Below, piece after piece: positions 47,439 to 57,012 of a DNA stretch of 64,000 nucleotides. Both the position numbers and the translations under genes were made by a program. This DNA comes from Hirundichthys speculiger (lineage: Eukaryota; Chordata; Actinopteri; Beloniformes; Exocoetidae). The number at the start of each line of letters is the position of its first letter. The first letter of the stretch is position 1. Under the pieces are notes generated by a model. It did no database searches. It worked only from the letters and a program-made list of their open reading frames with translations, and was not told the origin of the DNA. The stretch lies in the NCBI GenBank assembly GCA_018398805.1, contig JAGFBZ010001279.1, forward strand, positions 186,001 to 250,000, in the 5' to 3' direction.

Positions 47439-48074
47439 CGGATGCACGATGATGTGGGGGCGACACCGATATCTGCCGGTAAACATCGGCAGTCCTGTGC
47501 CGATATTTATTTGTTTTTCCGCACGATAAGTCCACAAGGTTAAAAAAAATGAGAGAGACGTCATTACGTTGATGAGCGTAAAAGAGGAACAAACCAAAGA
47601 TGTCTGCTGTGTGGAGATTTTCCAAGTGATACCAAAGCTGCTGATGACAGTGAATGCTCAGCGTCGGTCAAGCTACGAGTGGTGTAAACCCACTCCTTCA
47701 ACGGGACCGATTAATGACTCATTTTAAGAGTCGTCATCCCGGGTAGTACGAGGAATTTGTGAAGATCAATCAAGAGAAAGAGACAACCGTGGAAAACAGC
47801 TGCCAGCAGCTGCTTCTTAATTCTCTTTAGGGAGGCAAAAAGTATGACCTTGACCTCCCCCAGGACGAAAGGCATCACTCAGAAACTCCTGGAATTTACA
47901 TGTAGGTTACAGTAGTTCTCTTACTTTGTATGAGCATCGTCCCATCACAATGATGATACTCTTATCATAAGGTTAATTTAATGTTGTCAGTATTAAGCAT
48001 CAGAAGCATTTCGTCAGTGTCAAAAATTTGCTTAAAAAATATTGGATATTGGCAACAACAATATCGTGCACCCC
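47439..48074 (+). mobile_element. hAT relic (TGCACGAT-ended family)
   Basis: Left end GATGCACGATGATGTG and right end AATATCGTGCACCCC are imperfect inverted copies. The left interior repeats CCGATATCTGCCGG and GCCGATATTTA. A BED-finger relic lies between. The target duplication is not clear. Confidence 0.7.
47600..47830 (+). pseudogene. Broken BED-finger region of a hAT transposase
   Basis: It starts MSAVWRF, the typical Trp-x-Phe of a BED domain. Frameshifts and stops follow where the Cys pair should be. A later frame reads LLQRDRLMTHFKSRHPG, with His-x4-His of the finger helix, then a stop, then YEEFVKINQEKETTVENS, the usual post-finger linker. No catalytic region follows. Dead. Confidence 0.65.
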
Positions 48075-48299
48075 AAAGTTAATGGTCATTTTCAAAACTG
48101 CATACTCCAAGAACAAACTGATTTTGCAAAAATTGAGTTTGCATTTGAATAACTGCACAATCTGCAGGGATATACCTGGATGGTTTCTACTACTGGAAAA
48201 AACTTCAACATTGCCTCTCATTTTGTATCCCAACATGTACTGTATGAGCACTACATCAGCCAGTCACAGCGGTCATTTTCTATTCTATTTCTATTTTTC

Positions 48300-48610
48300 T
48301 GACTTGTATAGCCCCAAGCACTGTTGCCTCACAGCCAGAAGGTTCCTGGTTCAAACCTCAGCGAGGGTCTTTCTGTGTGGGATTTCTCCAGGTACTCCAG
48401 CGTCCTCCCACAGTCCAAAAACATGCATGTTAGATTAACTGGTGGTTCTGAATTGCCCGTAGGAGTGATTGTGAGTGTGTGTGGTTGTTTGTCTACATGT
48501 GGCCCTTCAACGGACTGGTGACCTGTCCAGGGTGGACCCCTGCCTTTATACCAAAGAGAGGTGGGATAGACTCCCCGTGACCCTAGATAGGACTAAACAG
48601 GCATAGATGA
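48300..48610 (+). repeat. Dispersed fish repeat with tRNA-like head and LINE-type tail
   Basis: GCACTGTTGCCTCACAGC and then TTCCTGGTTCAAACC resemble a tRNA-derived box B region of a SINE. It continues with TCTCCAGGTACTCCAGCGTC, CTCCCACAGTCCAAAAACAT, GGACTGGTGACCTGTCCAGG and GGGATAGACTCC. The tail is a GATAGATGATAG-type repeat. The same family is split by the hAT element at 45996, and a scrap appears at 63520-63560. Whether it is a SINE or a LINE tail is not settled. Confidence 0.7.
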
Positions 48611-48639
48611 TAGATGGAAAGACAGAGAGTTATAATGAC

Positions 48640-50420
48640 ATTTACATACCAGAAGAGTATACACATGGCCAATGAAGCTATCCTTTACCCATAAGCTTCA
48701 TCAGAAGGAAAAGTTTGAAGCCTAACTTTAGAGGTAGAGAAGGTGTCTGCTTCCCAAACACTGACAGGAGCTGGATCCACAGCAGTGGAGCCTGACAGCT
48801 GAAGGCTCTGACTGCCGTTCTACTGTTGGGAACTCTAACCACAACTAAGCCTGCAGTTTGAGAGCGAAATGCTGTACGGGGAAGATGTGGAACTATGAGT
48901 TCTCTAAGATAAGACGGAGCTAGGAAGAAGAATTTTAAAATCTATACTGAATTTAATGGGAAGCCATTGAAAGGAAGCTCAGATTGGAGAAATACAGTAT
49001 GATTTCCCCTACTAATCCTCATCAGAACTCTGGCTACAGCATTTTGCTGGAGGCAGTTCAGATCCCTGGACTAGTTTTTTCTGCTTCTCTCTGAGATAGG
49101 GTTTTCCTAATTTTAGCAATATTGTGAAGATGAAAGAAGGCTGTTCTGGCAACTTGTTTTACACGTGATTTAAAGGACATACCACTGACAAAAGAACTCC
49201 AAAGTTCCTCACAGTAGTAGCAGATGCCAAAGCAACGTCATCTAGAGTTATTAAATGACTAGACTCCTCATTTACACACGGCGACTATAATCTATCAGGT
49301 AAGTACCACCTAATCCAAGTGAATCCAGTTCCTTTAATACCAATAACATGTGATCAGCTGACAGCACCAGTTCAGACGCCATGAGGAGATCAATGGCGAC
49401 TTTCACCACTGCTGCTTCTGCACCATGATGTGGTCTGAATTTGAACAGAAACTCTTTAAACTAGAAAAGCAGTCGGAGAGTGCAGACCTCCGTCAAGCGC
49501 AACAATTCCCCCATATAACGATTTACACCATAAATATTAGTCGTACATATAGCACCGACAGTATGGGACCGCTGAAAAAGTATCATATCTTCCTGTATTT
49601 TGTGGTGCACACAAAAATAAATAATAATGCTATAAAGATTTCATGCAATATTTGTTTCCAAAGTCAATATATTGAAATTAAGCAACCTCAATGTTTTTAT
49701 AGAGATTGTGATAAAATCCGCCATCTAGATCAGATCCGGATCAGCCTTTGAAATTTGATGGGGATTGACAATGGGAACCTCTGAGTCAAATTTCATGAGT
49801 TTTGGGCAATAATTAACGGAGATATTGAGAAACAAAATTTTTGGCCCCATTTACCACAAAATTATCGAAAATTTGAAAGTGGTCCAGAATTTCTTCCGGA
49901 TCACACCCAAAATGAAATCAGTTCTTCCTTTTCACATTTCCGACAACTCCTGAAAATTTCATCAAAATCCATCCATAACATTTTGAGTTTTCTTGAACAC
50001 AGACAGACAGATAACATAACCTCCTTGGCAGAAGGTAACAAACCATTTCCACGTAGAAAGCTGATTAGTTTATTGGCAACAGCTTTTTCAAGAACTTTAG
50101 AGATAAAAGGGAGACTGGATCTATATTTATGCAGCACTTCCAAATGAGAACCAGCTTTCTTAAGTAGACGTCTAATTAAAGCGACTTTAAAAGCCCGTGG
50201 CACAAATCCGACTCAAGGCTCAGCAAACCCACCCCAAGACTGAAGACTGTCCCACTTGATGACACCTCAAAAGAAGTTTGAGGGGTGCTACATATTTCCT
50301 CTCGAGTGGAAACAATCTTATTCCTCAATAAGTTTAAGAAGTCATCACTTCTAAGAGTGGACCAGGTGGACAATGTACCACAACAAAAAGAAATGACTCC
50401 TCTCACCACTGACATTTAGA
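48640..50420 (-). mobile_element. L2-like LINE, degenerate ORF2, interrupted
   Basis: Read on the minus strand. 50415-50180 gives DDFLNLLRNKIVSTREEICS, the linker before the polymerase. 50203-50045 gives PRAFKVALIRRLLKKAG and SSLPFISKVLEKAVANKLIS, the opening motifs of an L2-type reverse transcriptase. After a 570-bp foreign insertion it resumes near 49467 with the fingers region. Further on are pieces such as NSRTAVRAFSCQAPLLW (about 48790), the conserved end of the L2 polymerase. Many stops and deletions occur, and the catalytic Asp-Asp box was not found intact. Inactive. Confidence 0.75.
49468..50037. repeat. Dispersed repeat with inverted ends, copy 2, inserted in an L2 LINE
   Basis: Same family as 6781-7200: GACCTCCGTCAAGCG at the left, CCTCCTTGGCAGAAGG at the right, and shared TTTCATGAGTTTTGGGCAAT and TTCTTCCGGATCACA. 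It carries about 175 bp more near its left end (49525-49700). The LINE coding text continues on both sides, which fixes the insertion limits to within a few bases. Confidence 0.8.
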
Positions 50421-52072
50421 AGAAACTGTCATTTAGAAACTCATCTAGATTCTTGGAAAAGATGACTTAAGTGGTAGATTGCTACTCCCACATTCTGCTT
50501 CAAGGAATATGAAAATTCAAGTAATCCAGAGACCTGGCTGGCAGAATAAATCAATTTTATGATCGCATATCAAGTCATTTGCTGACAGAGATTTAATAAG
50601 AGGGATCTAATATTTAATGAGCAAGATTTAATGGTCTTGTTTTTAATTTAATTGTTTTAACTTTGTAAGATTTTTATGATTAACTTCCCATTTTTTGTTT
50701 GAATTTGTTTGATTTGTGTGGTTGGGAAGCCAACGTTTCAAGTGAAGGATAGGAGAGGGGTTTTACATGCATGTTGACTATCTGAAGACAATAAATAAAT
50801 GAATGTCTTTGTTGAAGAAGGTCAATTGATTCCAGAAGAGGTTAAAATTATGATACTGGACTAACATGAAGACTGGCAACCAGTCAGGACTTAAAAAAAA
50901 AAAAAAAGTTTATGTCTAATCATGGAATCTTCAACAATGAGTGTCAACAGGGAAAACAACGGTCCAACAATGCAATCTGGTTAATCTCAGAAAAGTTCGT
51001 GGCAACCTCCGCATTCTGGTCGATAGTGTTGACCGTGGGCTGTGGAAGGAGTCCCTCAGCTGAGGACCGTGGAGGTAATGGAGCACGCCTGGGGGAGAGA
51101 TCCTGAGAAAGATTGTCACGCAGGAGCAAAAGTATGGATTTAGCAAAATGCAAAAGTTTGGCTGACTGAGACGCCAGAGGTGATGTAGCTGAGCAGGCTT
51201 TTGGCTAAGTACCATAATTGCTTTGACAGTGGTATACTAACGACTGCTCCTGGTAGTACATGCAGTATGTGGCTTTAAAAAACGGCCAAAGAGTGAGCGA
51301 ACAATCTGAATGCAGCCTGTGGAGTCATATTTATCTCTGAAATGTACTTCTTGCACGACCCCTTCTAGACTTTTCAAGCTTCGCAGCGCCGGTGTCATTT
51401 TCACTCTAGCAACTGTTTAAGATTAAGACTTCAATGGGTGTAACACACCTCAAGCACATGCCACTACTGTGACGTCTGTGACATAATTCTGGATTAATGT
51501 GATCTTTTTCATGTGGTAATCAACCTTTCTGTGAAAGTTTTACAAAGTGATATGGGATTGAAATTCTTAATGCGTAGAATTATTTAGGTGAATTGCTGAA
51601 TAGTCCAGTTCCCAAAATGCTGTCAAGAGAGAGGAAGCTTGCTGGGGAAAGTATAAGTGTATTCTTTGTGGTTTCGGTATTCCTGATGTATAGAAAATGT
51701 GTCATGAGTCCAATGAAAACATTGTTGAGCATGTTTATCTAAATTCATGCGGAACAGCACTCGGTTATAATAAAAACAAGTGGCAGATGTTGCGGCACAT
51801 CATATCTAATTACATTTGCGTCTCCTCGTCACCTCTATTCATCTCTCAGGTGGAGGAGGCGAGAAGCAAGGGGACGAGGGAAACAATAATATACAAACTG
51901 AGAAACGAAGGTGTCTTCCATCCACCTGTCGTCAACCATTTGTGTTTGCACCTTCAAAAACTCCTCTGACATAAACATGACTCTCAGCAGACAGGGGTTT
52001 AATAACCTGCAGTCACATCACGTCAGCCACTGCACAGTTCTTTTCAGATATGACACTTCATCCGGCTTTATT
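50421..52072. other. Unassigned intergenic sequence
   Basis: Contains an A-run at 50893-50906. The frames at 50912-51215 have no family signature. No exon is supportable. Confidence 0.45.
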
Positions 52073-52159
52073 GGTGTGAATGCATTATGGCATTCACACC
52101 TATTGTTTTCCTGTTTCTCTTTATTATTATTCTACTTCTATCTTCTTCCGTACGTTTTT

Positions 52160-52610
52160 CGTCGTCTAACTAGTCCTTCATACTTTGTGCGATTTTTACC
52201 GTTCTTGTACCAAAATGTTCAGCTTGTTCAGGACATTCCTGCTATATCTTTTTGTGTTTCTAACATTTATACTTTTTAAAATATTTAACTTTTAAAACTT
52301 TTTTTGTGCCATTGAAAATGAATGGGGAAATCTTTAAACCTTGTTAAAATCTTCATACTTTCACCGATTTCAACCATTCAACTTTCAAAATGTTCAGCTT
52401 GTTCAGGAGATTCCTCCTATGACTTTTGGTGTTTCAAATATTTATACTTTTTAAAATATTTAACTTTTAAAACTTTTTTTTTTGCCATTGGAAATGAATA
52501 GGGAGTTCTTCAAATCTTGCAAAAACTTTGTACTTTTTCAAACCTTACTACTTCAGCATACTTTCACCGAGAGAAACCATTCAAACTTTAAAATGTTCAC
52601 AAAAGATTGG
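52160..52610. repeat. Tandem duplication, unit about 175 bp, 2.5 copies
   Basis: AAAATGTTCAGCTTGTTCAG occurs at 52212 and 52387, in both copies followed by TTTATACTTTTTAAAATATT and GCCATTG-AAATGAAT. A third, partial unit starts with CATACTTTCACCGAGAG near 52558. Confidence 0.85.
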
Positions 52611-52984
52611 ACTATTCTTGTATGACTCCGTTTTTAAAAATATTTTACCGTCTTTGAATTATGGCCGTTTAAGTTTTACCATTTTTTCATTTTTTCAGAT
52701 CTTTAGAGTGACGGAATGTTTATAAACATTCTGCTAGAGTGAGAGCCCTTTCAAAATTAAAACTTTTTTTTCTAAACAACCTGCTCTTGCAGCCAGACCT
52801 TTAACCCCACATACATAATTTATACATCAAAACGTAGGTATTTTTGTCCTCTTTCACACAATGTAACCCTTGAAAATGAGAGACTTCAACTTTTCCTGCT
52901 AGAGGCCTCCAAATGACAGAAAGTCTCCTATTTTTCCTATACTTTGTAATGTAAAATCCGACCTCTTTTTTCAAATTGCTGGAA

Positions 52985-53400
52985 AAAGTCTCATGTTTTT
53001 ACACTGCCGTAATTTAAAAACGGTAGACATTTGCCAAACAAAAAATATATCACTAGAATCCTGAAAGCCTTGTGGCGCTCACGGTTCAAGAATTTTTTGA
53101 AAAACTTATTCAGCTTTTGAATTACAGCTGTTTGTTCGGGACATGGAAAATCGGATTTTTACAGAATACACAGGCTGCCAGCTCCAGATGATAAATTTAT
53201 ACTTTTTAAAACTGCTCTAGTTTAAAAATGGAAAACATTGACGACATAAAATATATATCACCGCGTAGCTCAAACCCTTGTGGCGCTTTCGGTTCAAGAA
53301 TTTTTTGGAAAAATTATTCAGCTTTTAAATTACAGCCGTTTGTTCGGACACAGAAATCCAGGTTCGGACTGACTGGAGACAGTGTAATTAGGGGGTCGCT
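52985..53400. repeat. Tandem duplication, unit about 209 bp, 2 copies
   Basis: CTTGTGGCGCT-CGGTTCAAGAATTTTTTG begins at 53069 and 53278, each followed by TTATTCAGCTTTT-AATTACAG and GTTTGTTCGG. The sequence before each is also similar (AAAAATATATCAC / AAAATATATATCAC). Confidence 0.85.
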
Positions 53401-53574
53401 GGCTCTTTCTCTCCTAATCTCACAGACACACATACACACGCTGGAGGAGCCGCACATGTGACTGCCTCCCCTGAAGCCCCGCCCCTTTTTGCAGGTTCTT
53501 CAGGCACAGTATATGATATATTATGAGAATGATCACAGCCTTGACTCACATATGAGCTTTAGTTCATCCCATTC

Positions 53575-53690
53575 CTAATCAATATGATGTGGCTCCACCC
53601 TTTGCAGCTTCAACAGCTTCAACACTTCTAGGAAGTGTGTTTATTGGGGATTTTTGACCATTCTTCCAGAAGTGCATTTGATCCCTTAGC
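53575..53690 (-). mobile_element. Tc1-like transposon fragment
   Basis: GTGGCTCCACCCTTTGCAGC, TTCAACAGCTTCAACACTTC and TGACCATTCTTCCAGAAGTG match the order of a well-known fish Tc1-like element near its transposase 3' end. Only about 115 bp remain. Confidence 0.55.
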
Positions 53691-54402
53691 TTTTAGAAAG
53701 GTTTTTCTCATTAACGCTTGTTGCTTTTAACATTTTCTCTGAATTTAGCTGTCTTAGTTGTGTTTAGCCTTTAGCTACATTAGTTTCAGTTCACATGTTT
53801 TAACTCTTGATACATTCTGCAAAGATGTTCAGCTAAAGTCTGCTACTTTTTAAGAGTTTAACTCATGTCTTTCAAATTTTCAGTCCATTGTCATGAAGTA
53901 GTTTGACTTTTTGCTCAATTTTATGCAAATCTTAGCAACTTTTACATTCTTTTGGCAACTCCAACACTTCCTGTATGAAAATGTTCATTTCCTGCCAAAA
54001 GTTTATTCTTGGACTTCTGCTTTTTCAAATTTTTCTAAATTTTAAATATTGTGCTTTACTTTTATACATTTACTGGCATTTATCACTATATATCTTTTCC
54101 AATTTAGGAATACTGTCCATTCTCTTACCTTACCATCATTCAGCATGTTGCTCCCTTTGCTATGGTTGTCATGTTTTATCTTTTCAATACATTATGCTGA
54201 GACCTTTTGCTGAATTATGCTGTGTTCAAAGACTATTCAGTTGTTCAAATTCCTTTTCACATTCATGTTCTTCAAACATTTCTCTACTTTTGAGCAGAGT
54301 TCAGCTCAAAATTCAGCTTAATGCATTCACACCTGCATTTTCGAAGGAAATGCAATTTTTCTAGTTTATTCTATTATTGTGTCTAATTTAACCAAATTTG
54401 AA

Positions 54403-54470
54403 AATACAGTGATCCCTTGCCACTTTGCGGTTTGAGTTCCACGGTTTTAGTTATTCGCAGATTTTTAATC
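54403..54470. mobile_element. Tigger/pogo-like terminal repeat remnant
   Basis: TACAGTGATCCCTTGCCACT, followed by TTTGCGGTTTGAGTTCCACG, resembles the terminal repeat of Tigger-type Tc/mariner elements (CAGTGATCCC start next to TA). Only one end is present. Low certainty. Confidence 0.4.
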
Positions 54471-54476
54471 CTGGTC

Positions 54477-55135
54477 ATAACCTGGTCATTCAGTATATTC
54501 AGGTAGTCAGCTGACCTCATTCTTTGAGCTCATACTGTTGCTGAACCTGGACCTGACCAACTGCAGCAACCCCAGATCAGAACACTGCCCCCACAGGCTG
54601 GTACAGTAATCACTAGGCATGATGGGAGCATCACTTCATCTGCCTCTCTTCTTACCCTGATGCTCCCATCACTCTGAAACAGGGTCAATCTGGACTCATC
54701 AGACCACATGACCTTCTTCCATTGATCCAGAGTCCAATCTTTATGCTCCCTAGCAAACTGAAGCCTTTTTTTCCAGTTAGGCTCACTGATTAGTGGTTTT
54801 CTTAAGGCTACACATCTGTTCAGTCCCAATCCCTTGAGTTCCCTTAGCATTGTGTGTGTGGAAATGCTCTTTCCTTAGATATCCTTAGATGTTTTCTCTG
54901 CTTGATGCCAATGATTTGACCCTTCTCAAACAGACTAACATCTTTTCCATGACCACGGGATGAGTCTTTGACATGGTTGTTTAGGAAATGAGAAGCAACT
55001 CATTGCACCAGTTGGGGTTAAATAACTTGTTGCCAGCTGAAAGATAATTGTCCATGCAGTAATTACCCAATACGAGGCTTGAACCTATTTGCTTAGTTAA
55101 ATCCAGGTGGGCACTTTGTTTTTGGCCAGGCAGTG
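54477..55135 (-). mobile_element. Tc1-like transposon, 3'-truncated and internally deleted
   Basis: The right end reads TTTTTGGCCAGGCAGTG (end at 55135, TA follows), the terminal repeat of a familiar fish Tc1 family. Then comes a 5' untranslated region with TTAAATCCAGGTGGGCAC, and the transposase on the minus strand. The other end is missing at about 54477. Confidence 0.85.
54530..54965 (-). pseudogene. Tc1-like transposase, internally deleted
   Basis: The gene starts near 54965 with an Asp/Val-Ser-Leu-Phe-Glu-Lys-Gly text (SLFEKGQIIGIKQR), the first helix-turn-helix. About 250 bp coding the rest of the DNA-binding region are deleted near 54875-54890. The frame then resumes MLRELKGLGLNRCVALRKPL, ISEPNWKKRLQFAREHKDWT and LDQWKKVMWSDESRLTLFQS, where SDES contains the first catalytic aspartate. 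Next comes a region with CGGSVLIWGCCSWSG, ending before the second aspartate-containing motif is complete. Truncated and not functional. Confidence 0.8.
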
Positions 55136-56164
55136 TATGTTATTTCCAACTCCTCATGTTCAGATCTTCCAAGTGTTTCTTTTTTTTTGCCCCATGTCTA
55201 CACCAGCAGTTTTATTTTCTATCATGTGACCCTCAGACCTTACCGCAGCCTGGTCAAGGAACCTTGATTAGCGCTTGGAAAAAGGTTTGACTGTGTGGGT
55301 GACGGTCACACCATCTGCCCCGGGACCCACGAGACACTGAGAAAACACATACTTGTGTTGACGCTGCAATCAGAAATTCCAAACGTGGTTTAGTGGGGCA
55401 GCGGCGACCCGAACACAGACCAGTGGGTCCTGCAAACGGGGATGAATGCTGTCCGTATTCTGCCGTTGTCTTTTCCATTCCCCCTCCAAATATTATCCCA
55501 TGTTTCCACCAGCTGCATAATATTATGGAAGGGAAGCTGATGTGCTATCTGGGTGCTTTTGCATGTGACAGTCTGGAGTGAATGTGTACCAGTGAACAGA
55601 CACATTTTTTTTCCCCTGCTGGGTCTTTGACACTTGTTCCAGAAAGTGACACACTGTAAAGAGGAAGCACACACAGACATGACAGCACTAGTCCTGCAGA
55701 TACATGCAATTTTTACTGGTGGGCAAGGGTGTAACTTTGAGTTGAACATTGGGGGGAGTTGAGCCACCGCGGATACTTCCGAAACATAACGAAAGAGGTA
55801 TGATATTGGTGGGGGGGTTGTGGTGGTTGGTTTAAATAAATAAATTACGCCTCTGCTGGTGGAGATTCTCTTTTGTAAATCGTGGAAGTCCCAAAAGTTT
55901 GACTAGCAGGCAACTGGACTCCCTTTCTTGGTTCCCAAAGGCTTGAGATTCAACTGGCTGGTGGGGAGTTTCAGGCTTCAAAACGCTTCCTCGGACATTT
56001 GTTGAAGTCAAGTCAGCAACTCACGTGAAATCTTTTTTTTTTCTTTTCTTTTCATGCTCTAATCTAAACAGCAGTGTTTTAACACTTAAATCTAAATATA
56101 AGCATCATCTGAAAATTGAAAATCTGAAAAAGATGAACACAAAACCCTCCAACTACCAAATTTG
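55136..56164. other. Unassigned intergenic sequence
   Basis: G-rich run near 55812-55820 and T-run near 56032-56042. The overlapping frames at 55254-55767 show no family motif. Confidence 0.45.
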
Positions 56165-56985
56165 TATTTTGTCTTGCTGCAGCTAACCTTCATTCCTCTC
56201 TTTTCCATGTCATACCTCCACCTCTCTGGCTTTTCCTCCACCTGCTCCCTGCTCTCACTACAGATCACAATGTCATCTGAAAGCACCACCATAGCAAACA
56301 AGAAGGGTCTCAGAGCTGGTCCTTGATGCAGTCTCACCTCCACCTTGAACTCCTCTGTCACACCTACAGTACACCTCGCCACTGTCTTACATCTCTCATA
56401 GAGATGCGCGGTTGAACCGTGCACCCGCGGGCGGAGCGGATAATCCGCATATCGGGCGGATGACTCGTCAAAAAATAATACTTTAATTAAATTCAGGCGG
56501 GTTGCGGTTGAAGCTCTCAAATAATAATAATAAGAAAAAATATTTTACATATTATTAAAAAGGATGGCGGGTCGGTTCGGTTTTGAAAATTGGTGAAAAA
56601 ACGTTCCTGCAAATGGATAGCGGGAAGAAGCGGTTGCGGGTTAAAATATACGTCATCCGCGCATCTCTAATCTCTCATCCATGTCCTGCACCACTCTGAC
56701 ATACTTCTCTGCTACTTCAGACAGGACCGACTGTCTTTCCATTCTTCATCCTCTTCAATCTCCTCCTCACTGCAGCCTTACGAACCTTTGCTACCTCCTG
56801 GTCCACAACAGTCACCTCTTCTTCTCTTTGTTCTCTTTCTTTTTACTCATTCATCAACACTTCAAAGTCATCTTCCCGTCATACTCCTAGCATCTGTCAG
56901 TACAGTTCCATCTCTATCCTTAATCCCCCCGGCCTGCTGCACATCCTTCTCATCTCTATCCCTCTGCCTTGCCAACATGACCCCC
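56165..56985 (-). pseudogene. LINE reverse-transcriptase relic split by a MITE
   Basis: On the minus strand, 56985-56670 gives DVQQAGGIKDRDGTVLTDAR and, in another frame, RRLKRMKNGKTVGP, the start of a non-LTR reverse transcriptase. An internal deletion then jumps to VVQDM-like text. After the MITE (56399-56669) the frame continues YERCKTVARCTVGVTEEF, then KVEVRLHQGPALRPFLFA and VLSDDIVICSESREQVEE. SDDIVI is the catalytic Asp-Asp box with Ser in place of the usual Ala. It ends GMKVSCSKTKY. Frameshifts and deletions make it inactive. Confidence 0.8.
56399..56669. mobile_element. hAT-type MITE, copy 2, with perfect 8-bp target duplication
   Basis: Same family as 5515-5800 in reverse orientation: TAGAGATGCGCGGTTGA at the left and CGTCATCCGCGCATCTCTA at the right. 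ATCTCTCA flanks both ends (56391-56398 and 56670-56677). The host LINE text continues on each side. Confidence 0.92.
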
Positions 56986-56990
56986 CAGCC

Positions 56991-57012
56991 AAAAAAAAAA
57001 AAAAAAAAAAAA
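56991..57012. repeat. Poly-A run
   Basis: About 22 A. It abuts the 5' side of the minus-strand LINE relic, so it is not that element's tail. Confidence 0.9.

Larger units (their letters stand above)
52073..54333. repeat. Non-coding AT-rich element with GGTGTGAATGC-type ends
   Basis: At the left a hairpin reads GGTGTGAATGC (52073-52083), a 6-bp loop and GCATTCACACC (52090-52100). The same 11-mer GCATTCACACC recurs at 54323-54333, which would make the whole interval bounded by inverted repeats. The text after the hairpin (TATTGTTTTCCTGTTTCTC) is recognisable as a common fish repeat. The interior is poor in G, has no coding frame with motifs and contains tandem duplications. Superfamily and true boundaries are uncertain. 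Confidence 0.55.

Noticed and set aside
48340..48360. Functional tRNA gene
   Set aside because: A box-B-like TGGTTCAAACC is present, but no cloverleaf or anticodon arm can be built. It belongs to a dispersed SINE or LINE-tail repeat.
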